NCBI RefSeq assembly: GCF_932274485.2
Contig: NC_065886.2
Location: 14,769,501-14,833,500 of the forward strand
Origin: Patella vulgata
Lineage: Eukaryota > Mollusca > Gastropoda > Patellidae
DNA: 64,000 nt
Direction of reading: 5' to 3'
Of this stretch, positions 42,401-57,400 are shown in pieces. Both the position numbers and the translations under genes were made by a program. Below the pieces are notes generated by a model. The model saw only the letters and a list, made by a program, of their open reading frames with translations, was not told the origin of the DNA and did not search any database. Position 1 is the stretch's first letter; every line of letters starts with the position of its first letter.

Positions 42401-45400
42401 TATTCATTTGAAATGATATCAATTTTCGACCATTCTGTGGACATTTATAAATTTCCAGATCAATATATTTTGCTTTATTTTGGTTGTTTTTAAATATTTT
42501 AGGTTGATTTCATTGAGTTAAAAATATTAAATATTTAATAGATTCCATTAGTTTTTATAGATAACGAAAAACAAAAAATCTATTTAAAAATTTATTTGAA
42601 TCTGAACATTTGTTTAAACATTAGAAATGGATACACATTGTATAAACAGAATTTCCTTTATAGGCCAAACTAATCAGATTTTTAATTATTTGGGGTCTTG
42701 AATAGTCTTGAGCAATAAATGAACCATCCCAATTTCATAACTTAGATATTTTGAACCAAAAGCTTTTGAGAATAACAACCTTGAAATTTTTGTTTTTAAA
42801 TTATTTTTTTTTCCTGAAGAAATCGCAGGCAAAATTTATAATAGGCGTTTCTTGAGAACCGAAATTCAGATTGGTTTTGTCGTAGATTATCAGAGAAATG
42901 TTCAATTTTTTTTTAGAAATATTGATTAATTTATCACATAAAAAGCAATTTAGCTTCTCCTTTTATTTAACTGAATTATTTTTGCATACTTGTTAGTTAG
43001 GATAATATGCTATTCTCTGAGTGAATCATCTTCTATGGTGTTATATTTATATGCATACTAGATTTGTAAAATATTGTTTTTAAATTGTATTTATTATCTG
43101 TGATATTTGTTTTTATTTATGTGTACAAATATGTTTTTGTGGTTTGATTTAGCCTGTTTTAGATATTTCACTCCATTTCTTTCATTCTTTGTATATTTTA
43201 TATGTTGTTTCAGAATGATTCGTTAGAAGAAATGCTGCCTTATTTAGGAATCATAAAAATTCCTTGTTTGCGTATCAAAAATACAGATGAACATTTTTTA
43301 TACACTCTACCTCAATATATCATGACAGATAATAATAAAATTGTAAGTTATGTTTTTCTATTATATACTAAGAAAAGGGTGGGGTGGGGCAAATGGTCTA
43401 ATGTGTGTGCTTTAGATCATAAGGTCTATCATTGAGTCAATGAGGTGGTTTCAAAACCACACTTGTACGTGGCAGGAGTAGGGTTGCTTGTCCGACCATG
43501 TGGGTTGTCTCTGGGTCCTCTGGTTTCCTTCCACTGTTAAAGCCCCCTACGTGCAAGCAAATAGTTGCAATAAAATTGAATCATATGGACATTAAACCCA
43601 TCCTCTCTATATATACTTTAAAAAAGAGAACAACTGGAGCAATTATATCATACTAATAAATTTACTTATAAATAACTATTTACTATATTTCAGGCCAAGT
43701 TTGTGTCTGCTAAAGAGAATATGAAGGATATGTTTATAGTTGAAAGGACATATACATTAAACTATCCAATCACATCAAATATATTTATACATATTATAAA
43801 CAGAGCCAGTAATTACAGTCGTATACTCATTTTAAACCAATCAACAGCTGTCTTTCAAAATGGTGCTGTACAAACCATCATTGAAGCCAACGAGGGTAAG
43901 ATATTTAAACTGTCTATTGAAATGTTCCCTATTTAAATGTTGGATAGTTTTCAGAACTGAATAAATTTGACATATTTGAACATTTTTGTATCCCAAAATT
44001 CCCAGATTTTCTATGATCTATGTTTATGGTAAGGCCTGTTATGTATTGTGTTTATCATCAGGCCTGTTATGTATGCAAGTCAAGGGTTTGATCCCAGGTT
44101 TGTACAGTTTCATCCCTGCTTATTATTAAAATGAATGACTGGGAAGGTGTCAAGTGGATGTAACACTCCTCTCCCTAATTTTCAGGTAGAAACTGTTTCA
44201 GTGTAACTTGTTTGATCAGTATTTAAATATATTAATACAAGGTAAAATTTTATGTATACACAATTAGTGCGTATAATACAAGGTACAATTTTATGTATAC
44301 ACAATTAGTGAGTATATTACCATGTAATGTTTCATTGAGGATACTCTCTCCTTTACCAAGCAAATTATCCTTGTCAAAACGTTGCATAATAATACATCCA
44401 GTAATTGAGTAACCATAAGATTCTACCTTGTATTTATTATTATTTTACAGAGAACATCAAGTTAGAATCCAGATGTTATTGTCCGGTAGCAGGATTAAAT
44501 AGTATTAATAGTATTTATTATTATTTTACAGAGAACATCAAGTTAGAATCCAGATGTTATTGTCCAGTAGCAGAATTAAATGAAGCAGCGATACCAGATG
44601 TACAGGAATACACAGCTAATATATTCTATCTCTTCTCCGATTATATTGATGGTATTATGAATGATTTACAGATATCACCGAACGTTAAAGATAATATACC
44701 TCCCACTTTAGGTACGATATTATAATTTTTGGAGGGGGTGTTGGGTGGCCAAATGGCTTTTAACATGTGTGCGTTGGATCATAAGGTCTGTCATTGAGAC
44801 AAGTGGCGTGGATTCGATTCCCCACTTGCATGTGACAAAGAGTAGGGTCTCTGTCCAACATTGTGGTTTTTCTCAGGGTCCTCCGGTTTCATCCCACTGC
44901 TAAATACTCATACACGCAGTCGAATTAATGAAATAAAATTGAACCATATGCTAGTCCCAAAATGACCTAGTCTGTGTCGAGTGGATGATAAACCCTATTT
45001 CTTTCTCTAAGATTTTTACAACCAAATATAGATCATCCCTTAATGAACTGAATCATGGCTCTCATTTGGCTTGTAATGTGGCAGTCTTGACTGACAGACA
45101 GTTAAACTGACTGGCTAGAGAATTTGCCTGTCAATCATTTTACATACCCAAGAATTATAGTTTTAAAAAATTTAACCTCCAGACATATTAAATACAGTTT
45201 TTATGTCTAAAAACACTGAAAAATTTGATCATCTTTGTTGAAAAAGACATTTTTCTAATCGGAAGGAAACATTTCCAAAAAAGTTTTATCAGTGCTTGTT
45301 GAATTTAGTAAAGTCTAATAGTTATTTAAAAGTATGAAGTTTAAACTCCAGATGTTTTGACTATTTTCACTCAATCTGATTTTTACAATTTATTTCATTG

Positions 45401-48400
45401 TTTTTCAGTAAACACATCAATAGGGTGTCAACATGACTGGGATAATCGAGGTAGTAGTAAAGTCAGGACCAGCATTTGTACATTGTGTAATCAATGCTGT
45501 GATAAAGGTCGAGCATGTCCGTGGTCAGGAATAGTTGGAGACACACCATCCCTGTGTAATTGTCAGACCAATATATATGGTTGTCAGGATTGCGGAATCT
45601 GTAAAACTTGTGCCAATGATTTATGGGTAAGTAACTGGAAATTATTATCAGCTTACCCATTGGGGAAGTTTAAGTTCTTGTATGTTGACTCCCACACAAA
45701 AAACCAGTGTAACTTTGATTCCTGCACAGGCTTCTGTATAGCCTACCACCTAATAGGTTGTCTCTCTTGCAGGACCTCCTGCAGCAACTATAGTTTCAGG
45801 GCTTCAGTGCCACCCCCTAGTATCTTGATTCCCAAACAGGGCCACCTAATATCTTGTCTCCCTTCCAGAACCTCCATGTAACCCCTAATAAATTTTCTCC
45901 TTTCCAGAACCATCATACACAAATTTGTTTAACTCTTGTTAATGCAACCCCTTATAGCTTGACTCCTTTCTGGGGCTGTTTTGTAACCCACCAATAATAT
46001 TTGAGTATAATTTATTGTTTATGTATTGTTTATTTATCTAAAATAAAATTGTAAAAATGTTAAAGAAACAAACCACATTATTTCATTTTTTGCAGACATT
46101 GAAATCTGTTTTACGGCCATGTTGTGATGTCACTGTATATGGATCAAAAGACAAGGGACATAACTCTGTCTTTCCTTTAAATGGTCAGACATATAATGAG
46201 TTTACATGTGTTGCTCTGGCCAGTAATGTACCTGTTTGTCTTAAACTGTAAGTAATAGAATTACTATTAATGGATCAGTGTTTGAAGTTTTTACAAATTT
46301 AGCATAGATTGTTAATTATTTTAACAGGTACTAGACAATCGAGACTAAGTCTTTATTATCTGTTTTATCGTTAAACTAAAAAATGTCAGCAGTGTTCTAA
46401 TCTACTTAAAATCGAAGCGATCCAATGGCCCAAATAGTTGATTATTGGCTTATCATGTTAATAAATGTTTAAATAATACTTTATATGACATTTGAAGCTA
46501 GAAAAAAGACCTGTAAAAAACAGATTTAATTCTTACATAATGCATCTTTAACCGTTAATGGCTTGTTTTTAGGTTCGGTGATACATCAGAACAAGTTGTA
46601 CAGGTTTATCCAGGACCTGCTGTGGAGATTGAAAATCAGCAAGATCTGGAGAAGTATAATCAAAATGCTGATAATTTTAAATCTTTGATGTTTGACCCTG
46701 GTGATGAGTTAAATATCACACTTCATGCGGTTCAGGTATGTCTACAGACATGTTATATTTCACACAAAAACGTATTCAGATTTCACAAACTTAAACACTG
46801 CACCTTCCTCCATCTTCACTAGCCCTGCAGGCACAGAAAAGTTAAACCCCATTTTATTTCATACAAACCGAAAAACATTTCAATTTAAAAAATATTTTAA
46901 AAAATGTATTTATGTACCTTTATTAATTTTTGCTGGTTTAAATCATTATAGACCAGAGGCTCAGTGGTGTCCATCAAATGGGCACAAAACCAGACCCAAC
47001 TTTTCTATTGTAAAATTTTGCATAGAATACATTGCCGGGTGGTAATCAGTCTGCCGTTGGGTCATTTTTGGGGTTAAGGGTCAAATGAGGTATCATGAAA
47101 ATATGCTGAAAATGTAAACTTGCTAAATTCACCTTTACTCTTAGTGACCCTGGAGGTCAAAAGGTGAAATTTTCTGTTTTTGCACTAGGAAGATTTAAAG
47201 TAAAAGTGCGGTGCTCAAACCACCTAAAAATACATTTTAAATGTTCCTATTATTAAAGATACATTATGGGAGATAAGATAAAGAGATGGCAGTTCTCGCT
47301 ATAATAGTTAAAAACTAGAAAGTGTAAAGGTAATTTGCTGAAAATTTCAGTCAAATTGATCCACTATGAGCCGAGAAAGAAACGGGTGAAATTTTTACAT
47401 AGTCTCGGTTATCATTACTAAAATCATTAATATAAACAGCATAGTCTTGATTATCCACTTTTTCTGATTTAATTATCTTTGGCCGTTAGCGGCATATAGG
47501 AATCTAATCCAGCCTACATCGAAGGCTAGCCTTGACATCGAGAGTTTATTATGGTCTGGATAAGTTAATTAATGTCTAATTGATAATTTAGATAACATTT
47601 CAGGCCTAAAGAAAGACTTGTAATAAGCAGATTTTGCTCTTGCATAATGCATGTTTAATTAGAACAAGTTTGGCTGTAGTTTTTATATTTTCTGCTGACA
47701 TTTATTGGTTTAAATCTTCCTAGTGCTAACAAAGGTGATTTAGCAAGTTTACATTTTTATTGAAAGGGTGCACGATTACTTTCGATCATTTTCAGCTTCT
47801 TTTCATGATACAAGAATGGCTGCACATTCACTTTCAGTGCAAATGAACTCATTTGACCTTTGACCCTGAATACCTTGAAAACGCCCGATGGGCGAAGAAC
47901 TGATTACCTCCCGGCATCGTATTCTACGCAAAATTTTCCTATAGAAAAGTTGAGCCTGGTTTTGTGCCCATTTAATGGACACCTCTCCGCACTGAGCATT
48001 TATAGCCTCAGTTTGAGTCAGTAATCCGTATAAGCATTCCAGGGTAAACAAAATACCCTTCAAAGTAATATTATCAAATTTATTCTTTTGTTTACTTGTA
48101 GCAATTACCAGGTTCAGTGGAGCTAGAAACAGAAACCAAATCTCTTGAAATTAAACCAGTTTATTGGAGTATCATAAATAGAGAAGTTCGAATATGTCAT
48201 GAGACTGGTATACTATGGTAAATTGTTTGTTTTATTCTGGGGGGTTGGGTGGCAGAATTTTCTAACGCATGCTCGTTAGATCATAAGATCTGTCATTGAG
48301 TCAAGTGAGATGGTTTTGATTTCCTGCTTGTATGTGACAAGGGTAGGGTTTGCCTGTCCAACCTCTTGTTTCCTCCCACAGCTAAATACCCCTACACACA

Positions 48401-51400
48401 AGCTAATTATTGAAATAAATAAATTGTACGATATGTTAGTCCCAAAACGGCAATACTATATACCGGAAACACTGGAAAACAACCGGAAAACTACCGGAAA
48501 ACACCATGTTATATTGAATACCAGAAAACACTGGAAAAACACTAAATACCGGAAAACACACTAAATACCGGAAAACACACTAAATAGGTAACCCGGAGAC
48601 TGGCACCCTAAATAGGTAACTGGGAGCCTGGTCCTCTGTGTGCCTGGGTTAGGGTTAGGGACAGGGTTAGGGTTAGTTTCTGGTTTATAGTATAGCCCTT
48701 CTCCGGGTTACCTATTTAGGGTGGTTTTCGGTATTTAGTGTGTTTTCCGGTATTTATTGTTTTTCCGATGTTTTCCGGTATTCAGTATAACATGGTGTTT
48801 TCCGGTTGTTTTCCGGTTGTTTTCCGATGTTTTCCGGTATATAGTATAGCCCGTCCCAAAATGACCTGATTTGTGTCAAATGGACATTAACTCATCAACA
48901 ATATCTTTATGAGAGGAATGACATTTTTGTCTAGAAAAGCATTTGGTAGCAGACAGTTTGTGCTTCAACTTTTATCAGGTTCTGCTGTTAGCCATCATTA
49001 ATTTTGAGTGCTAGTAGCATGAGCACATATTTATATGATGATGTTTTGAGAAATTCAGGAGAATGTATTTAAAATTATAGGTAAAAAAACTGTCTTACTT
49101 TTGAGTGATACATGAGAATTCAAGAATTAACAAATGCACTTTATTTCATGAAGAATTTTTTTATATATCATTTCAGTTATGAAACTAAGTCCAATTCTGT
49201 TCCAGTTGGTCAGTTTGTGGGACCAAAAGCTTTGACTCCTGACTGTAACAGATTTTCATTTAGTAAGCCCAGTTTTAGAATATTCATGACTAATAATTCA
49301 GTCTGTAGTATGTCGTCGAGCTGGTATATTCTCTTGAATAGTTCTGCCATTGAGTCAAGTGGCATGGTTTCGATTACCTGGTTGTATGTGTGAAGAAGAA
49401 GGATCACCTGTCCAGGCCCTCTGGTTTCTCCCCACAGGTAAAGACCTCTACGTCCTACTGCTCTGCTCCTAATAGGCTAACGATGATGTGCATACACTAT
49501 ACAGTGTGCTATGAGGGAAATTTTGCTAGGACAGCGGCACTAGGGCCTATATTACAAATTCCACTTGTCAAGGGATCTTTTATGTGCACGCCACTGTGTA
49601 CACACCTGACCACTGTGTCATCCTATCTGAACGACTATACATAGCCCTCTGTCCTGCACCACTGACATGGTAGACCCATGCTGGAAAATCTAGATGAACT
49701 TTCCAGGCCAACGCAGGGTTTGAACACAGAAACTCCAGGTTAACCAGCCGACATCTCACACGCTGAGCCACCATGTCATCTGAATTGTAGCCATTGTTGT
49801 CTTGTATAATAGTATTTTAGATCATTCACTGAAATTTCCTAAATAAGTTTTGTGTTTTCAGAGGTTATAAATGAAGGTGTTAGTCGATATATAGCCATTG
49901 GTTTAGTACATCAGAGATATCGAGCTAATCGTCAACCTGGCTGGGAGTCCAATTCCTGTGGTTACCATGCCGATGATGGAGGGTAAGCAATGTCTAATCA
50001 CATCATTTGGTACATAAATATAGATAAGTTTTGTTTCTATACATGAGGGGGGAATGGGGGGTGGGGGTTTCTAATGCATGCCCTTTATATCATAAGGTCT
50101 GTCATTTTGTCAAGTGTCATGATTTTGATCCCAAGCTTGTATGTTTTATTCATTTCCCACCCACTGCTAAAGACTCCAACACACAGGGAAATTGTTGAAA
50201 TAAAATTTTCCATTTTAGTCCCAAAATAACCTAGTGTGTGTTGAATAGATGTTAGACATCATTTTTCTCTCTATCTGTCTGTCATTTTTGTTTTCGATGC
50301 AGAACTGTAGGACGTTAAACCCCATTTCATTTCATTTTCATTTTCTTTATTTCAGTGTATTTATAGGAAGTGGTTCAGCTAATACTCGTTTAAAAAAATA
50401 CCACAAAGGTGATATTGTTGCTTGTGAATTTGATTTTGATATTACACAATATAAATTCTATTTGAATGATGAATTGGTAAGTTTCTGATCAATATCAACA
50501 CAGAATATTTTGAAGTTAGATAATTGTTGGTTTTCTAAAAATCTTTTGCATTCTTACACATAAAAGCCACTGATTGTCTCATGCAAACCACAATATTGTG
50601 AAAGTTGAATCTCTAAAAGGAATATCACGCCAAAAATGGTTCAGTTTTGTTCAGAATTGACAAATATATGATGATTGAAAAATTTGCATGCAGAGGCTAT
50701 AAACATACTCACACCACCTAAACTTTTATGATGAGACATCTTTTTAATCTGGCCCCGAGTTCACAAAGCATTCTCAGACTTAAGTTAAGAATTTACTCAA
50801 AATTGTTCGTCTTATTATAACGAAAATATAGCCCTTTATAAAACTTTTGTTGTTTTAATGTATCAAATACATCAATAAGAACCTAAGTGCAAAGTTTTGT
50901 GTTTCTGGATCAAAGATATTTCTTATGAACAGTGATTGAAAGTTGAGTAAATTCTTAACCTAAGTTTGAGATTGCTTTGTAAACTTGTGGCCTGATTGCA
51001 ATTATAGTATGATTGTCCACTAATGTTATGTAATGAGTAGTGGGTTGGGTGGTTGAGTGGTATAATGCCTGTGATTTAGATTATAATGTCTCTCATTGAG
51101 TCAAGTGGCGTGGTTTGATCCCAATCATTAGGTGCTGGGTCAGACAACAAGACCTTGAGGGTTTTCTCTGGGTCCTCCTGTTTCCTTCCACTCCTAAAGA
51201 CCCCTACACACTAGCAAATTGTTGAAATAAAACTGTACCATATGTTACTCTTAAAATGACCTAGTTTGTGTTGTGTGGACATTAAACCCCATTTCTCTCT
51301 CTGTATTTGACCAACTAGTACAACTGAATAAAGGATTCTGTTTTTTCACACCCACATTTTATGGTAACTGTTACTGACAGTATCAATATGTATTCAATAG

Positions 51401-54400
51401 AACTTGAACTGACAGTATCAATATATATTCACTTGAACTGACTGTATCAATATGTATTCACTAGAACTTGAACTGACAGTATCAATATATATTCACTTGA
51501 ACTGACTGTATCAATATGTATTCAATAGAACTTGAACTGACAGTATCAATATATATTCACTTGAACTGACTGTATCAATATGTATTCAATAGAACTTGAA
51601 CTGACAGTATCAATATGTGTTCAATAGAACCGACAGTATCAATATGTGTTCAATAGAACTTGAACTGACAGTATCAATATGTGTTCAATAGAACTGACAG
51701 TATCAATATGTGTTCAATAGAACTTGAACTGACAGTATCAATATGTGTTCAATAGAACTGACTGTATCAGTATGTGTTCAATAGAACTTGAATCGTGACA
51801 TGTACTATTACCGTTATATTACATGTTGATAATGTATCCATTGTATTGTTTTGTTGTTTATTCACCTATTTTCATATATATATATATCCATATTTATTCT
51901 TGTATTTAAGAGAGAGGTCATATAGACTATGCCTGTTCCTCAATCCCTTCAATTTCTAAATAAAATATTGTTTAAGAAAAAATAAATATTACAGGTTTAC
52001 ACAAGTAAAACTTGTCGAATACCTCCTGGTGGTTTTTACCCGGCTGTTGGGTTTCATTCTCGTGAAGAATCTGTTCAACTACTAGAAAAGGAGCCTTGGG
52101 AACTACCTGCTGATCAAATCGGGGTAAGTTTGACGGTAGCGAATCATCTCGTGGACCCATCATAATTGGCAACAGCATTAGCGAACAAAAGCACTACTAG
52201 ATCAATCAACTGATTTCTATTGCTTTTTTTTCTTAAATTAATGGTGATTGAGTAATAAAAAATAAAACACCCAATGAAAGAAAAGTAATGTTATATTCGC
52301 TAGTTATCGAATAAACAACATTCGTTTCAACAAAGGATCTTCCGGTATTTACGTAATAGGTCAAAGGTGAAAATTCACACCATGTCAATGATTTTGGCAT
52401 TATTCCAATATTTTCATGTCATTTACAGCTGATAATTTTATGATATGGAGAGTGAAATGGAATCAGATTTTTTTATGATTTACTGCCAGGAATATGATAA
52501 TGTCAAAGAAATCAACTATTTATATTTTTTTTGACGTTATGATATGAAGAATACGTATACTCCAGCCAAGATCACGAGTCCATTTAGTTTAAGGACAATT
52601 AAAACTATGACGATGTATATGTCGGATATAAACCTTCTCCCTCTCTGATTGATATGATAGAGAACACTTGGGCTCTACCTGCATGTTCTCTATCATATCA
52701 ACCTTGGATAGGTTAATATCCTATATCTACACCGGTAGTATGCTCTCCAGATAAGAATATGTCTAGCCTCGTTCTTTGAGTCCCTTGTTACAAATGGTGC
52801 TGAAACGCATTCTGGTACGCGATTGGTGTATCAATGGTTAAATGTTTATTGTGTCTTAAAGATTGGATATCAGAAGCCCATCTTTTCCGGTAAGGTCACA
52901 ACATCAATGTTGATTTAAATTGACAAATAATTTGTGTTTTTAATGTCGAAGAATGTGGATGATATTGAGTTAAAGACTTAGCTACTTTAAGCTTCAAAGA
53001 TTGTAAACATAATTTTGGTAATTTGACATGTATCTTTTTGAGACAGTATTCAATATATTAATCTTTTAATGGTATTTAGTTACTCATGGATAGAACAATA
53101 AACTATAACACAGAATGCTAATATTTTTGGACAATGTTTAGAAGAGTATTCTTTCAATGTTATCAAGGTAATAAGTTGTGAGATTACTCCTTGAAACGTC
53201 TCCCCAAAGCAGCTGTTTTCCATATTACTGGTACCAAATACATTAGTAGCTGTTTTACATACTTATTACTCATATTTGATTTTATTTTATTTTTTTCTGA
53301 ACTGTTTACAGAGTCTACCAGTGCCGTTATCTTTTGATACATACAAGTATGGCAACTTGTGGATCAGGTAAGATGATATCCAATTTAGAAATGTTCTAGA
53401 ATATAAAATCTGGGAGTATTAATTGACTTGGAATTCAGAAGCATAATCACCTACCACATTGTTTGAAATACAAATAGTGCGAAAGAAAATTATTGGTGAC
53501 ATGGAGGCAACCCTAAAATTAGGTATTGTTAGGAATATTGTTGGTGGTCTAACCAGGGCTTTCATTTCAACCCTGTTTGTCAGTTTTGACTGACAGTAAA
53601 ATTGACTGGTTTTACATGCAATACAATTAGAATTTCAAGCAATTTAACCTTAAAGATGCTTTCCTGCATACAAACAGTGTGATTTGATGGTATATTTAGA
53701 CTATAAACATATTTATACTATAATTTCTGTCAAAATTGTGCTTCAAATCCCCCTCAAAACATATTAATGTAATCTCAAGAATACCAGTAGCTTTATTAGT
53801 CATGTGACTAGATTTTCTGTATGTATTATAGCCCTGGAGCTGTTTTGAATGTGATATCTTCACGTAGTAAATCATCTTTAAGTGGCTGGTTATTATTGTT
53901 TAATCCCAGTAGAGGAACAATAGCTTATATAGTAAGTATAAAAACCTTTTCTCATACTCTAATATCTTACCATAATAACCACCCCACTTCAGTGAATCCC
54001 CACTGGTTGGTTTTTCTTGTATTTCAATATCTTAACATAATGACTACCCCACTGCAATATGTGACCCTTGCTGGCAAAAAGAGTCGGAATATGCAAAGTC
54101 TAATAATGAGCTACAGACAAAACATGTACAAGACTTAAACCTGTATCACCATAACTCACCGGGGATCACATGGCTAAGTGGGTAAGACGCTGGCTTGCTA
54201 GCCTGGAGGTCGGGTGTTTGATCCCTGCATTGGCCGAGAAAGTTCATCCAGATTTTCCGCCGTGGTTCCCCCTTGTCAGTGATGCAGGACGGAGGGCCTG
54301 ACAAGGACAGCTGTCTAGTCCTTCGAATGAGACGAAAAACCGAGGTCCCGTGTATACATTGGAATGCACGTAAAAGATCCTTTGGCAGTTGGATTTTGAT

Positions 54401-57400
54401 ATAAGAGTAGGCGTTAGTGCCGCTGCCCGGGCAAAATTTCCCTCATAGCACACTGTATGGCATATGCCCGTCTTCATTAGCCCAGCATAGGAGCAGAACA
54501 GTAGGACGTTAAACCTCATTTCATTTCATTTCCATAACTACCCAAGCCATGAGTCGTTTCAGCCAACCCATGACGGGGGCTACAAGGCCCAGTAGTTTTA
54601 TATGTGCACTTAAGGTCATAAGGTCTGTCATTGCGTCAAAAGATGAGGTTTTGCTCCGGGCTACAACTGAAAATTTGTCCGGACAGCGGCATTATGACCG
54701 TCTTTTATTATTTCCATTTTTTCAACTGTCAGGGTTCTTTGACATGCTACAAATGGGTTTCATGAGACCTAGGTTTCTTTGTCTGTTCTGAATGGTTTCT
54801 TTGTCTGTTCTGAATGATATTTATATATTTATTAGATTCATCTAGACAAAAAACAGTATGGTACATTAGGACCACGAGAAAATTTTACACAATCAGTCAT
54901 TGTAGGAGGTAGGTGTTGTCATTCATGCTTGATATTTATGGACTCTTTGTCTTCAATTACCCCATTTTTATACGCCCACATTTTCATGTGGACGTATATT
55001 GTCGTCGCCCCTGTCCCTCCGTCCGTCCGTCCGTCCATAATTGTTTGTGAACAGTCTACAGGTCACAATTTTTATCCGATTTCAATGAAACTTGAAATAT
55101 AGGTTTATAGCGTAAAAATATGGTATATCAAGGTTGTGGACCCTATAGAGGTTACAATTTTAATCCTATTTTGATGAAACTTGAAATGTAAGTTTATAAC
55201 CCAAACATCTCGGTTCTTTTCGATATTTGCGCATATCGGAACATAACTTCCTGAATTATGGCCCCTGATTATACGGAAAATTGCGTTTTTAGCTTGTGGA
55301 CCCTATAGAGGTCATAATTTTTATCCGCTTTAAAAAAACATATTATTATATCACCGTTACACCCTAAGGACGACTGAGTTCGAATTTCGAGAAAATCGGC
55401 CCAAAACTGACAGACAAAAATGGCCGCCCTTTGTTCTCAAATAGCGTAGGTCACAATTTCTATCCGATTTTGTTAAAACTTGAAATGTAAGTTTATAACC
55501 CAAAGATCTTGGTTCCTTTCGATATTTCTGCATATCGAATTGTAATTTCCTGAATTATGGCCCTTGATTGTAGGAAAAATCACTTTCGTTTTAGCTTGTT
55601 TTCTATCCATCTCTCGAAAATGTGGGCGTATCCTGCTTGGCAGCCGCTGGTGTCATTTGTCATAAAAAAAATTTATCAGCACAGATTGTTATTTGACAGT
55701 AATTGGCCATTTTGCCAATGTTTTTCCGATATCCAATAGTCGGTATTCCTGACCGCAACAGAATTTGACATAATATAGCTGAATTGATTATGCTTTTAAT
55801 TTCTTTTTGTGCTTCTTTTTTACGAATTGAAATTACGACTTCATAATTGCAGATATGGCAAATAAAGTTATTTGAATAATTTCGTTAATCAATGCTTCCA
55901 ACAGATTGCAGAATGGTGGGATTTAAACGGTGGGGTATCTAACACATCCACAAGAATTGTTGTCAAACAACAATCATCACTTCCCCCCCACCCCCACCAC
56001 AATCCAATCCAATATATATCAGCTGATAGTATTACTAAAAGTATCTGATATCAATATAACACCTGTAACCCTTGTCCCTAGTAAATATATATCTTTATAT
56101 AATTAAAGGGATGGATGTTGAGATTGAATGGTTTACGGTAGATACTGGAAGGACGTACACTGAAGAAGCTATTAAAGATGAATATTCAAAAAGAACAGGT
56201 GAAAGCCGATTTTTCCACAGGTAAGAACTTATTGAAGAGAGCTATTACACTATAAATAATGTCTCGTGTTTGTAAACCAGATTGTCTCACATTAGATCTT
56301 AAGGTCTGTCATTGGGTCAAGTGGTGTAGTTTCCTTCTGCTGTTAAAGACTCCAACATCCAAACAGACTATTTAAATAAAAAGTTAAGTCTCAAAATGAC
56401 CTGCTTTCTGACCCCATTTCACATGTTCACTTGTAGACATGGAGTTTTTGTGCTGATTGAATTTGAAGACTATCAACAATTTCTTTATGAGAAGAATAAC
56501 ATTTTTATCTAGAAAAGCATTTGGAAGCAGACAGTATGTGCTTCATGCTTTGCTGTGTATGATATTGAATAAAATATGTGTTGTATTTTGTATAGATTGA
56601 GTGTAAATAATATGTCAACTACGTCTGTAACACCAGCTGGAATGAGTCGTCTGCTAAAAACATCAACACCATGTAAACCATCGGTAAGTTACATCATTAT
56701 TTTCTAGCATGGTTCCCCCTTGTTAGTGGTGCAGGATGGAGGGCCTTGCAAAGGGACAACATATAGTCGTTTGGATGGGACAAAAAAACAAAGTCATGTA
56801 AACACATTGGTGTGCATGTAAAAAAGCCTTTGGCAGTTGGAATTTGATATAAGCTGTAGTGCCGCTGTCAGGGCAAAATTTCCCTCTTAGCACATCTTCT
56901 TTAGCCCAGTCAGAGCAGAACTGTAGGACCCCATTTCATTTCTGACAAATTGGCTGCTCCTATTTAAGCTAATAGTATAAAAAGCATGTAATACTAAGGT
57001 TGTGGTTCCTCTAGAGGTGACAATTTTTATCTGATTTTGATGAAACTTAAAATATATGTTTATGTCTTAAAGATCTCTCTGCATGTCGACTATAAAAACT
57101 TTTTAAGCTTGCTCTCTGTCCATCTCTTGCAAAATGTGGTTTTATTTTGCATGGCAACTGCTTGTTTTATATCTCACACCAAGGTTTTTTCTGAGGTTAA
57201 TTTAAACACCAGGTGAATTAAAACAAAGGTTCAATTTTAAGAATATACAATACTGGATTTATTACTATGATCGGGTCCATTGTGTCGATAAATTGTACCT
57301 TGTTTTATTACAAATGCCTTTCAAGAAAGCAAGTGAATTGTTTTATTTATACAGATAGGTTACAGTATGGATGTGAAAGTGAATGGTATACACCAAAATA

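Noticed and set aside
45627-45881. Extension of the Cys-rich exon past 45626
   Set aside because: A perfect GTAAGT donor follows TTATGG; the extended frame is repetitive CCACCTAATA-type intron sequence that loses protein character.
49263-49393. Longer exon 31 continuing through the open frame
   Set aside because: The extra codons run into SINE B sequence and leave a phase that does not fit exon 32; the donor at 49263 gives the SPRY continuation.
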